DNA of 64,000 nt from Gammaproteobacteria bacterium (lineage in GTDB: Bacteria; Pseudomonadota; Gammaproteobacteria; GRL18): the NCBI GenBank assembly GCA_016744995.1, contig JADGDG010000002.1, positions 1 through 64,000 on the forward strand, given 5' to 3'. The notes under the pieces are model-generated. The model did no database searches and was not told the DNA's origin. It saw nothing but the letters and a program-made list of their open reading frames with translations. Of the stretch, positions 46,495 through 55,254 are shown in pieces (the stretch's first letter is position 1; each line of letters begins with the position of its first letter). Made by a program: the position numbers and the translations under genes.

Positions 46495-47466
46495 TTACAG
46501 AAACAACAATCGTTTGGGTTTTAGATGTGAATTATCATCCAAAACGGCCAAAGCTATCAATGTTTTTTTATAATACAAGCGGTAATCACTTGAGTTGATA
46601 TCAGGCTGTACATCAATAGTTATACCATGTTGAATTTTATCTAATTGCCCGGCATTTAAATCAATGGCTGGGAATTGTTGTATAGCAAAATCAGTGGGCA
46701 GTAATAATTGATCCATGGTTTTAAAATCTGGTTTATTGTCTGTATCATCTGTAGAATTAAATTGAGATAATAATTGTTCCAGAGTAATTGCCTGAGAGAG
46801 AGAGAAAGGCTCTGAATCAATACGTCGCAAGGCGCTTATGTGGGCCCCACAACCAATTTTTTTTCCAATATCTTCACAAAGGGTACGAATATAAGTGCCT
46901 TTTGAACACTTGACTTCTATTTCAATGAACGCCTGCATATTGGAACTTTGAAGCTCAGCAGCAGTATTTTTAAGATCATAGTCTAATAAAGTGATATTAA
47001 AAATGGTGACAGGACGGGACTTACGTTCAATTTCAATGCCTTTTCTGGCGTATTCATAGAGTGGACGGCCATTATGTTTAAGCGCCGAAAACATCGGAGG
47101 GGTCTGTTCCTGTGCACCCTCAAAGGAAGAGAGTAGTTCTAACAATTGGTTTTTTGATAGTTCAGGCACTGGGCTTTGATCCAGTATATCACCATCTGAA
47201 TCACCAGTCGTTGTAACTGTCCCAAGAGCACATTTTGCACGATAACTTTTATTAGCATCCAGTAGATAGTGGGAAACTTTAGTCGCTTCGCCCAGACAGA
47301 TAGGCAACACACCCGTTGCAAGAGGATCAAGGCTCCCTGTATGCCCAGCCTTCTGTGCTTGAAAAAGATGTTTTACTTTTTGCAAGGCTTTATTGGAAGT
47401 AATACCGGCAGGTTTATCTAATACCAGAATACCATTGACAGGACGGCCTTTTCTTTTGCGCGCCAT
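46495..47466 (-). CDS. truB: tRNA pseudouridine-55 synthase
   Basis: 323 residues. Makes pseudouridine 55 in the T-loop of tRNAs. The catalytic motif GHTGSLDPLATGVLP, holding the essential Asp, is at about residue 40; the KGTYIRTLCEDIG motif lies further on, and a PUA-like end follows. Start and gene order agree with the family (between rbfA and rpsO), and the start lies 26 bp after rbfA. Confidence 0.97.
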   Translation of the reverse strand: MARKRKGRPVNGILVLDKPAGITSNKALQKVKHLFQAQKAGHTGSLDPLATGVLPICLGEATKVSHYLLDANKSYRAKCALGTVTTTGDSDGDILDQSPVPELSKNQLLELLSSFEGAQEQTPPMFSALKHNGRPLYEYARKGIEIERKSRPVTIFNITLLDYDLKNTAAELQSSNMQAFIEIEVKCSKGTYIRTLCEDIGKKIGCGAHISALRRIDSEPFSLSQAITLEQLLSQFNSTDDTDNKPDFKTMDQLLLPTDFAIQQFPAIDLNAGQLDKIQHGITIDVQPDINSSDYRLYYKKTLIALAVLDDNSHLKPKRLLFL

Positions 47467-47492
47467 TTGAAATACCTGAATATGTAATTATG

Positions 47493-47909
47493 TTATTTCT
47501 TAGGGCTTCGCTGCTCATCATCTGCAACAGCATTATCAATTAGTTGAGTTAATTGTGCACCATGCAAGACTGATTCATCATAGCGGAATTCTAAACGAGG
47601 GACGATACGAAGCTTGATCCTCTGGCCCAATTCATATCGGAGAAAGCCAGATGCTTTATTCAATCCTTCCTGAACTTTTACTTTATCTTGACACTGCTTT
47701 TGAGCACTTTTATCTGGATTATTGTCTTCCAGATCAGCATTTATTACCGTGTAAAATACTTTTGCCAGGCTGAGATCACGAGTGACATCAACCGAAGTAA
47801 TTGAGACAAATGCAAGACGAGGATCTTTAACATCCCTGGTCAGCATTGTAGCCAACTCACGTTGCACCAACTCACCAACTCTTCGGCTGCGGCTATAATC
47901 TGCAGGCAT
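47493..47909 (-). CDS. rbfA: Ribosome-binding factor A
   Basis: 138 residues with a KH-type fold; needed for maturation of the 30S subunit and for growth in the cold. Family blocks RRVGELVQRELATML and DLSLAKVFYTV near the N-terminus, then RYELGQRIKLRIVPRLEFRYD, are present. It starts 2 bp after infB, so it is translationally coupled to it. Confidence 0.97.
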   Translation of the reverse strand: MPADYSRSRRVGELVQRELATMLTRDVKDPRLAFVSITSVDVTRDLSLAKVFYTVINADLEDNNPDKSAQKQCQDKVKVQEGLNKASGFLRYELGQRIKLRIVPRLEFRYDESVLHGAQLTQLIDNAVADDEQRSPKK

Positions 47910-47911
47910 TG

Positions 47912-50512
47912 TTACAAAGTCCTTTTCACTTGAACTCTTTCATAGACTTCAATTTGATCGCCAGGTTTAACATCGTTGTAATTTTTAACACCGATACCAC
48001 ACTCAGTACCAGATTTAACGTCCTGAACATCATCTTTAAAACGTCTTAAGGATTCAAGCTCACCTTCATAAATAACCACGTTGTCACGTAAGACGCGGAT
48101 TGGACTATTACGTTTAATTGTTCCATCGACAACCATACAGCCGGCAATAGCACCCAATTTAGGTGAGCGAAAGACATCACGCACTTCAGCAAGTCCCATG
48201 ATGATATCTTTAAACTCAGGTGCCAGCATACCAGTCATTGATGTTGTTATTTCATCAAGAATATCATAAATAACACTATAGTAATGCAGGTCAACTGCTT
48301 CATTATCAATAATTTTCTTGGCTGAAGCATCAGCTCGAACATTAAAACCGATCATGATTGCATTTGAAGCAACAGCAAGTTGAGCATCAGATTCATTAAT
48401 ACCACCGACACCATCAGAAACAATATTCACCTTAATTTCATCAGTAGAAAGTTTCTTAAGTGCATCAGAAATCGCTTCGACTGATCCTTGAACATCGGCT
48501 TTAAGAACAATATTCAGTGTTTGTACATGGCCATTTTCCATTTTACTGAACATATTTTCTAGTTTAGCTGCCTGTTGACGAGCAAGTTTAACATCACGGT
48601 ATTTACCCTGACGAAATAAAGCAACTTCACGTGCTTTACGTTCATTTTTAACCACCAGAACTTCGGAGCCGGCAATTGGTGTACCAGAGAGTCCCAGAAC
48701 TTCAACCGGGATAGAAGGCCCTGCACCTTTAATGGTATCGCCATTTTCATCCATCATGGCACGAATTCGACCATAATCCTGACCAGCAATGATCATGTCA
48801 CCCTTATTCAATAAACCATTTTGAACCAGGATTGTTGCAACAGTACCACGTCCCTTATCCAGACGTGACTCAATGACAATACCTTTGGCGGGACCATTTG
48901 GAACAGCTTCAAGCTCCATCATTTCGGCAGTAACAGAAATGGCATCAAGCAAATCATCAATACCCTGCCCTGTTTTAGCTGAAACAGGCATAAACATAAC
49001 ATCACCGCCCCAGTCTTCAGGTATCACATCAAGAGCAGATAATTCATTTTTTACGCGTTCTGGATCAGAGTCTTCTTTATCAATTTTGTTAACCGCAATA
49101 ATAAGGGGAACACCAGCAGCTTTAGCATGTTGAACCGCTTCTTTAGTTTGCGGCATTACTCCGTCATCAGCAGCAACGACGACAATGACTATATCTGTCG
49201 CATTTGCACCTCGTGAACGCATTGATGTAAAGGCTGCATGTCCCGGTGTGTCCAGGAAGGTAATCATGCCTTTGTCGGTCTCCACATGGTAAGCACCAAT
49301 ATGCTGGGTAATACCACCTGCTTCACCGTCAGCTACTCTGGATTCGCGAATATGATCCAGCAATGAAGTTTTACCATGATCAACATGTCCCATAATGGTA
49401 ACAACCGGTGCACGTGATGCTTTATCACCACTAACAAGTTCATCCATTAAATTATCTTCAATTTCTTCTTCTTTCATCAGAACGGGTAGATGTCCCATTT
49501 CTTCGATAACAATTGAAGCAGTTTCCTGATCAAGCATTTGATTAATTGTCACCATGCTGCCCATGTTCATCATGACTTTAATAACTTCGCCTGCTTTAAC
49601 CGACATTTTTTGAGCTAAATCACCCACTTTAATGGTTTCTGGTATATTGACATTAATAACTTTAACTTCAGTAGGTTTTTCAAAAGCATGCTGCGTTTCT
49701 ATATCAGGCGCGTTAAAACGTTTCTTCTTATGACGACCTGCATTACCAAAACGGCCGCCTCCACCACCTTTACGCTGATTATGGCCTGCACCACCTTTTT
49801 TAGGTGCAACATATTTTGCTTTATCGGGATGCCTCTTCTTCGTATCAGCACTTTTGTTTCCTGTTTCTGCAGGCGCCTTAGCAGTGCTTACCTGAGTTTT
49901 AACAGCCGCTGTCTTTCTTGGTGCTTCTTTGAGGATGGGTTTGGTCTGTTTTCTGGCCAGTTGTTCAATTTCACGAGTTTCAGTGATCTTGTCCTGTTCA
50001 GACTTTTTCTCTTGTTCTTGAGCCGCTAATTCGGCTTCACGCTTCTTAACTTCTTCCGCTTTAGCCTGTTCTTCTGCCTCTTTAGATTTAATGTCTGCTA
50101 CTTTCTTTTCATTTAGCTCTACTTCTTGTTGAAGTTTCGACTCCTGAGCCACGCGACGTGCTTCAAGTAATTCTGCATCACTCGAAGATGGCTTTTCATC
50201 CAGGGCACTTCTTTTCACATAAGTGCGTTTTTTTCGAATTTCGACTTTAACTTTACTGCTCGACTTAGTACTACTCGATACAGATGTTAATTCACTGGTG
50301 GTTTTACGTTTTAAAGTAATTTTATTCGGTGTCGATTTACTGACCGAACCATGCTTGTCACGTAAATAAGCCAGTAATTTACCTTTTTGTTCATCATTGA
50401 TAGTGGAATCAGCATTATCCACTTTTATTCCAGCATTGTGCATCTGCTCAATAAGACGTTCAACGGGCGTGCCTATGGTTTCGGCAAATTGTGCAACCTT
50501 TGTATCTGACAT
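47912..50512 (-). CDS. infB: Translation initiation factor IF-2
   Basis: 866 residues. GTPase that places initiator tRNA on the ribosome. The N-terminal IF2_N domain is followed by a long charged, repetitive linker (about residues 90-280). The G domain has [12 protein letters not shown], then DTPGHAAF and NKIDKE, and domains II-IV complete the protein. The linker's Lys/Glu and Gly-rich parts explain most overlapping frames here. Internal start sites (IF2 beta forms) may exist, but none is proven. Confidence 0.97.
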   Translation of the reverse strand: MSDTKVAQFAETIGTPVERLIEQMHNAGIKVDNADSTINDEQKGKLLAYLRDKHGSVSKSTPNKITLKRKTTSELTSVSSSTKSSSKVKVEIRKKRTYVKRSALDEKPSSSDAELLEARRVAQESKLQQEVELNEKKVADIKSKEAEEQAKAEEVKKREAELAAQEQEKKSEQDKITETREIEQLARKQTKPILKEAPRKTAAVKTQVSTAKAPAETGNKSADTKKRHPDKAKYVAPKKGGAGHNQRKGGGGGRFGNAGRHKKKRFNAPDIETQHAFEKPTEVKVINVNIPETIKVGDLAQKMSVKAGEVIKVMMNMGSMVTINQMLDQETASIVIEEMGHLPVLMKEEEIEDNLMDELVSGDKASRAPVVTIMGHVDHGKTSLLDHIRESRVADGEAGGITQHIGAYHVETDKGMITFLDTPGHAAFTSMRSRGANATDIVIVVVAADDGVMPQTKEAVQHAKAAGVPLIIAVNKIDKEDSDPERVKNELSALDVIPEDWGGDVMFMPVSAKTGQGIDDLLDAISVTAEMMELEAVPNGPAKGIVIESRLDKGRGTVATILVQNGLLNKGDMIIAGQDYGRIRAMMDENGDTIKGAGPSIPVEVLGLSGTPIAGSEVLVVKNERKAREVALFRQGKYRDVKLARQQAAKLENMFSKMENGHVQTLNIVLKADVQGSVEAISDALKKLSTDEIKVNIVSDGVGGINESDAQLAVASNAIMIGFNVRADASAKKIIDNEAVDLHYYSVIYDILDEITTSMTGMLAPEFKDIIMGLAEVRDVFRSPKLGAIAGCMVVDGTIKRNSPIRVLRDNVVIYEGELESLRRFKDDVQDVKSGTECGIGVKNYNDVKPGDQIEVYERVQVKRTL

Positions 50513-50533
50513 GTTTTGTATCTCCTCGCCCTT

Positions 50534-52066
50534 TTACTTCTTATCTTCAGTGTCTGTTTGTGCTTCTTCTTGCTCAGCTTCTGCAAACCAGGGAGCTCTT
50601 GCCGTCATAATCAACTCAGCTGCCTGTTTTTCATCCATAGCCTGCATTTCTAATAAATCATCAACGGATTGCTCCGCAAGATCTTCCATGGTAATAATAT
50701 TTCTTGAAGCCAGTTGATGAGCAAGCTGTTCGTTCATACCTTCCATTTCGAGGAGGTCTTTTGCCGGTTCTGAATCACTTAATTGTTCTTCATCCGAAAT
50801 GGCCTTAGTTAATAACACATCTTTAGCACGTTCTCGCAATGCTAAAACAATTTCTTCATCAAGTTCTTCAATATCCAGCATTTCCTGAAGCGGTACATAA
50901 GCCACTTCTTCTAATGAAGTAAAACCTTCATTTAAGAGAATGATGCCTAAGTCTTCATCAATGGATAAGTCTTCAAGGAGCCCATTAAGGACAGACTGAG
51001 TTTCTTCATCACTCTTATTTTCTGCATCTTCAACTGTCATAACATTGAGATCCCAGCCGGTCAGTTGAGAAGCTAATTTAATGTTCTGACCATTACGACC
51101 AATAGCTTGTGACAGCTGTGATTCATCCACAGCGATATCCATAGAATTTTTTTCTTCATCTACCACAATGGATTTGACTTCAGCCGGGGACATGGCATTA
51201 ATAACAAACTGTGCTGCATTCTCATCCCAGAGAATAATGTCAACACGCTCTCCAGCCAGTTCATTGGAAACAACCTGAACACGTGAGCCACGCATACCGA
51301 CACAGGCACCAATGGGATCAATTCGATCATCATGAGTTTCAACAGCAATTTTAGCACGTAAGCCAGGATCACGGGCAGCATTATGAATTTGAATTAAGCC
51401 CTCACCAATTTCCGGGACTTCAATTTTGAATAATTCAATAAGGTAGTCAGGTGTCACACGACTGAGGCTTAATTGCGGCCCTCTGGACTGACTCATGGCT
51501 TCATATAGATAACCTCTGATGCGATCACCATTTCGTACAGGCTCTCTGGGGATCATATCTTCTCTTTTTATAACGGCATCTATATTATTACCAATATCAA
51601 CAATGACATTGCCACGCTCTATACGCTTAACAACACCCGATAATAATTCTCCAACTCGCTGCTGGTATTCGTCTGCTACTTTCTTTCGCTCAGCTTCGCG
51701 GACTTTTTGAACAATGACCTGCTTTGCTGCCTGTGCGGCAATCCGCCCAAATTCAACAGATTCTATTGGTTCTTCGATAAAATCACCAAATTCAATACCC
51801 GGATTATCATCGATGATTCGTGTGTATAAAACCTGTCTGTCATAATATTCAAAGGGTTCTGTTTCATCATCGAGCACCTGCCAGCGTCGGAAGGTTTCAT
51901 AGTCGCCTGACTCTCGGTCAATGGACACTCGGACGTCAATATCTTGACCACTCTTTTTCTTTGTGGCAGTCGCCAATGCAGTCTCAAGTGCATCAAAAAT
52001 AATATCTTTTTCTATTCCACGTTCATGTGAAACAGCGTCTACGACCAGAAGAATTTCTTTGCTCAT
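50534..52066 (-). CDS. nusA: Transcription elongation factor NusA
   Basis: 510 residues. It binds RNA polymerase and RNA to control pausing, termination and antitermination. The N-terminal domain, S1 (GVVKRIERGNVIVDIG), two KH domains (CVGMRGSRVQVV and AIGRNGQNIKLA) and two C-terminal acidic repeats (about 365-500) are all visible, so it is the full E. coli type. It follows rimP and precedes infB in the conserved order. Confidence 0.97.
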   Translation of the reverse strand: MSKEILLVVDAVSHERGIEKDIIFDALETALATATKKKSGQDIDVRVSIDRESGDYETFRRWQVLDDETEPFEYYDRQVLYTRIIDDNPGIEFGDFIEEPIESVEFGRIAAQAAKQVIVQKVREAERKKVADEYQQRVGELLSGVVKRIERGNVIVDIGNNIDAVIKREDMIPREPVRNGDRIRGYLYEAMSQSRGPQLSLSRVTPDYLIELFKIEVPEIGEGLIQIHNAARDPGLRAKIAVETHDDRIDPIGACVGMRGSRVQVVSNELAGERVDIILWDENAAQFVINAMSPAEVKSIVVDEEKNSMDIAVDESQLSQAIGRNGQNIKLASQLTGWDLNVMTVEDAENKSDEETQSVLNGLLEDLSIDEDLGIILLNEGFTSLEEVAYVPLQEMLDIEELDEEIVLALRERAKDVLLTKAISDEEQLSDSEPAKDLLEMEGMNEQLAHQLASRNIITMEDLAEQSVDDLLEMQAMDEKQAAELIMTARAPWFAEAEQEEAQTDTEDKK

Positions 52067-52120
52067 AATTTTACCTTAACAATTTCCGCATTGTCAGTTA
52101 TATATTTATTAGAGGTTCGC

Positions 52121-52582
52121 TTAAAATTTTGCGACTATGTTTGCTTTTTCAATATCGCTAAATGGTATAGACAATGACTCATTTTCAATATCAAACACCA
52201 CATTATTATTATTTACAGCAGTAATTATGCCTTTAAATTTACGTTGACCATTTTCTAATTGTGGACGTATTGTCTTAAATTTAACTTGTTCACCAATAAA
52301 CTGTTCATATTGTGACAATTTGAACAGCGGCCGATTCAAACCCGGTGATGATATTTCCAATGAATATTCATTGCTGATCGGATCTTCAACATCTAATACT
52401 GCACTGAGTTGACGACTCACATTGGCACAGTCATCAACGCCGACACCATTTTCAGAATCGATAAATATACGCAGGATAGAATGTCGCCCCTGTGAAATGA
52501 ACTCGAGCCCAACAAACTCATAGTCCATTGAAGTTACAACAGGTTCCAGTAAATCTTCTAATTGTTGTGTTTTTATCGCCAT
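52121..52582 (-). CDS. rimP: Ribosome maturation factor RimP
   Basis: 153 residues. Acts in 30S assembly. The N-terminal domain holds LEPVVTSMDYEFVGLEF, and the centre has LEISSPGLNRPL, the family signature, followed by a small beta domain. It is the first gene of the nusA operon; the promoter should lie between here and 52650. No metY-type tRNA precedes it, unlike in E. coli. Confidence 0.96.
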   Translation of the reverse strand: MAIKTQQLEDLLEPVVTSMDYEFVGLEFISQGRHSILRIFIDSENGVGVDDCANVSRQLSAVLDVEDPISNEYSLEISSPGLNRPLFKLSQYEQFIGEQVKFKTIRPQLENGQRKFKGIITAVNNNNVVFDIENESLSIPFSDIEKANIVAKF

Positions 52583-52913
52583 GTATTAATCGTCATTCAG
52601 GGGTTTATGCACCCTTTAGTATAAATAAGATATTCTAAAAATAATCTTGCACAAATAAAAAATGGGCCAAAGGCCCATTATAAAATCTACTCCAGATTAA
52701 CTATGCTATCACCAGATAAGCTGAAACAGATTCAGGAGTCTGCAAATAACTCCTAAAATAAGGTTAAATAATCATTCAGCTACTTAAATATGTATCTGAC
52801 CAATAATTATTTGGCTAGATTATAGGGACATATCAAGTTCATAGCAAGCTCTTTATGATAAAAAAAAGGAATACGAGTCACTCTCTATCTGATTGAAAAT
52901 CAACGTACAAATA
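52583..52913. other. Non-coding gap: nusA operon promoter side and HPP gene terminator
   Basis: 331 bp. It holds the hairpin terminator of the HPP/CBS gene and presumably the promoter of the rimP operon. No tRNA gene was found here on either strand. Confidence 0.5.
52653..52678 (-). terminator. Rho-independent terminator of the HPP/CBS gene
   Basis: ATGGGCC (52662-52668) and GGCCCAT (52672-52678) form a GC-rich 7-bp stem with a 3-base loop. AAATAAAAA at 52653-52661 gives a U-run on the minus strand. It sits 236 bp past the HPP gene stop, so the transcript has a long 3' tail. Confidence 0.85.
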
Positions 52914-54080
52914 TTACCAGCGTCCACTGTTTTGGAAAGCAAGAAGTAAGTTCTTAGGTGTAATAATTCCACAGAGTTTATTTTGGCTGTCCACCACAGG
53001 CAAATGGTGGATATTTTGAGAATAAAAGATTTCAAATAAATCTAATATATGTTGTTGTTCATGAATAGTGATGGCTGGTTTAGTCATTAAATGTCCTGCA
53101 AACTCAGGCTTGTCAGTATGGCTTTCTGATGTTTTTATTATAAAATCAGATATTTGTTTAATAATACTCGAATCAGACTTAACTATAATCTGATTTAAAA
53201 AATCATCCATACTTACAACACCCAAAACATATCCAACGCGATCAATGACTGGAAAGGCATGAATTCTATGTTTAATAAGTAATTTCCAGACTTGCTCAAT
53301 ATCAGTATCATAATCCACACTGATAACATTAGAGGTCATAATATCCCGACAAAGGATATCCCCCATTTTCTTTTTATGAGTATGCATTAACGAGCGATTA
53401 AAGATCTTATTTAATTCATCTTCAGAAACATCCACAAAAACATCCATATCAATCAATGCCTCATGAAGATCGGAACGCTGAATCATATTCGGGCGTTGTG
53501 CATCGGACTTATCATCTTGATTTAATTCCCTTTTAGCCTTATTAATATCTCTGATACCATTTGGATAACATCGGTTTGGAATTAGATTATTAATAATAAT
53601 TGCCCAGAGCAGCATAATGAACAGATTAATTCCAATTGGAGTAAACATATACCAGTATCCCAACTCAGTAATGGCACTGCCTCCCACCACAGCTGTTAAT
53701 GCAGTGGCACCTCCAGGCGGATGCAAAGAGCGGGTTATATACATGACAAAAATTGCCAATGACACAGCCAGAGCTGATGCTATGACCGGATCTGAAATAA
53801 GTTTGGCCATAGAAATACCGATAAATGCTGAAAACAAATGCCCGGCAACAAATGACCATGGTTGAGAAAGTGGTCCTTTAGGAACAGCAAAGAGCAACAC
53901 TGCAGAGGCCCCCATAGAGGCAACCACCCAGGGAAGGCTGTGAGGATCGAGGTAATATTGGCTGACCAACATTATAAGGCCAATGCTGACTAAACCAGCC
54001 ATAGCAGAAATAATTTTTTCCTGCAGTGACACATTGGATTTTCCCGGTCCGAAAAGTTTTGCTATTTCTTTTATTAACAT
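52914..54080 (-). CDS. HPP-family membrane protein with CBS domain pair
   Basis: 388 residues from the Met at 54080, chosen because the family begins close to this point (LIKEIAKLFG); the frame is open to 54203 but would then nearly touch the divergent HDOD gene. Four to five TM helices in residues 25-175 carry SLHPPGGATAL, the HPP motif that names the family. Two CBS domains (about residues 225-285 and 320-388) have DIMTSNVISVDYD and MTKPAITIHEQQ and should sense adenine nucleotides. HPP proteins have been proposed as nitrite or other anion transporters; substrate here unknown. Confidence 0.88.
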   Translation of the reverse strand: MLIKEIAKLFGPGKSNVSLQEKIISAMAGLVSIGLIMLVSQYYLDPHSLPWVVASMGASAVLLFAVPKGPLSQPWSFVAGHLFSAFIGISMAKLISDPVIASALAVSLAIFVMYITRSLHPPGGATALTAVVGGSAITELGYWYMFTPIGINLFIMLLWAIIINNLIPNRCYPNGIRDINKAKRELNQDDKSDAQRPNMIQRSDLHEALIDMDVFVDVSEDELNKIFNRSLMHTHKKKMGDILCRDIMTSNVISVDYDTDIEQVWKLLIKHRIHAFPVIDRVGYVLGVVSMDDFLNQIIVKSDSSIIKQISDFIIKTSESHTDKPEFAGHLMTKPAITIHEQQHILDLFEIFYSQNIHHLPVVDSQNKLCGIITPKNLLLAFQNSGRW

Positions 54081-54218
54081 TTTGTTATATTTTTTTAGAG
54101 TTAATGATACAAAATTAAAGTAAGTGCTAAAAAATAAATCAGTGCTATAGTTAAATAATGAGGTATAAGCTTCAAAATTGCTTTTTCTTAAATCTAAAAT
54201 CAAAAGCTGAAATACAAA

Positions 54219-55145
54219 ATGACAGAAATTGATCTCATCGTTAACCAGTTTATTCTTGAAGATGGCAAATTATACACTCTACCGGAACTGTATCACCAGT
54301 TAGAGGAAAAAATACGCTCAAATACCGCATCTATTGAAGAAATCGGAGAAATTATATCAACAGATGCAATACTTAGCGCAAAAATTCTTAAAATTGCCAA
54401 CAGTCCTCTTTACGGTTTCCGCTCTGAAGTGTCAACTTTAAACAGAGCTCTAAATCTTATTGGCCTTGCTGAAGTTAAAAACCTGATATTATTTGACGCG
54501 CTTGCTGGTCAATTTAATGAGTCACCACCCTGTAAACACATTAAATTAGAAGACTTCTGGCGCCGTTCTGTGTATCTTGCCTTAATATCAAAACGTCTTT
54601 CAATTAAATTAAAACACCCTGATTCTGAACGCTTGTTCATTACCGCGATAATGAGCCGTCTTGGCCAATTAGTTTGTTGTTCAACTCATTCTAATGAAGT
54701 TTCTGAAATTTTTAAAGAACACCTCAATTCACCTGATAAATCAGAATTTGAAGTTGAGAAAGAGCTATTAGGTTTTACCTTTAATGAAGTTAGCGCTAAA
54801 ATACTGGAGTACTGGAAAGTACCTGATGAAATAGTAAAACCCTTAAGTTTTTTACAAAATCCACTTAATGTGCCCGAAGTCATTAAAAAAACCTATCTAA
54901 CTGATATTTTAATACTCAATGTTGCAACAATATACAGCAGAATTTTAGAGCGTGATGAGTTAACATCTAATACTGGAGAACTCATTATTGAAACAGCAGA
55001 GACCTATTTATCTCATATTGATCCAGTTATAAATGAGGCTCTGGGCATTGATACAAAAACCATTGAGGACATTTTGCTTGAAATAGAAATGGATGCCCTT
55101 GAAATTCTGGGTGTTATATTCCCAAATAGCAACTTGATTTTTTAA
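54219..55145 (+). CDS. HDOD-domain signalling protein
   Basis: 308 residues. HDOD is an HD-like domain lacking catalytic metal ligands. Typical segments are TDAILSAKILKIANSPLYG, ALNLIGLAEVKNLIL and FWRRSVYLALISKRL, in family order. HDOD proteins act in signalling and motility regulation, and several bind partners in cyclic-di-GMP networks. The gene is divergent from the HPP/CBS gene, and a 988-residue unknown protein follows 109 bp later, possibly in the same transcript. Confidence 0.9.
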   Translation: MTEIDLIVNQFILEDGKLYTLPELYHQLEEKIRSNTASIEEIGEIISTDAILSAKILKIANSPLYGFRSEVSTLNRALNLIGLAEVKNLILFDALAGQFNESPPCKHIKLEDFWRRSVYLALISKRLSIKLKHPDSERLFITAIMSRLGQLVCCSTHSNEVSEIFKEHLNSPDKSEFEVEKELLGFTFNEVSAKILEYWKVPDEIVKPLSFLQNPLNVPEVIKKTYLTDILILNVATIYSRILERDELTSNTGELIIETAETYLSHIDPVINEALGIDTKTIEDILLEIEMDALEILGVIFPNSNLIF

Positions 55146-55167
55146 ACTATTGCCCCGTTTAATCTAA

Positions 55168-55200
55168 ACACGCAAGTCTGGAAGCAAAGACCGTAGGTGT
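55168..55200 (+). promoter_or_regulatory. Nested hairpin in the leader of the 988-residue gene, weakly GEMM-like
   Basis: ACAC (55168-55171) with GTGT (55197-55200) encloses GTCT (55176-55179) with AGAC (55188-55191). The loop GGAAGCAAAG and the following ACCGTAGGT look like parts of the cyclic-di-GMP-I (GEMM) riboswitch core (GGACGCAAAGCC..GG), but the element is too short to be a complete one. It lies 55 bp before the start codon. Confidence 0.25.
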
Positions 55201-55254
55201 CACACAGAAATTACTTCGGTAGTATTTTTATAATGATCTAAATTTATTATTAAT

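Noticed and set aside
52583..52913. tRNA gene near rimP
   Set aside because: Expected in some gammaproteobacteria, but no cloverleaf or acceptor pairing was found.
54081..54203. Longer start for the HPP/CBS protein
   Set aside because: The extra 41 residues have no family match and would leave no space for the divergent promoters.
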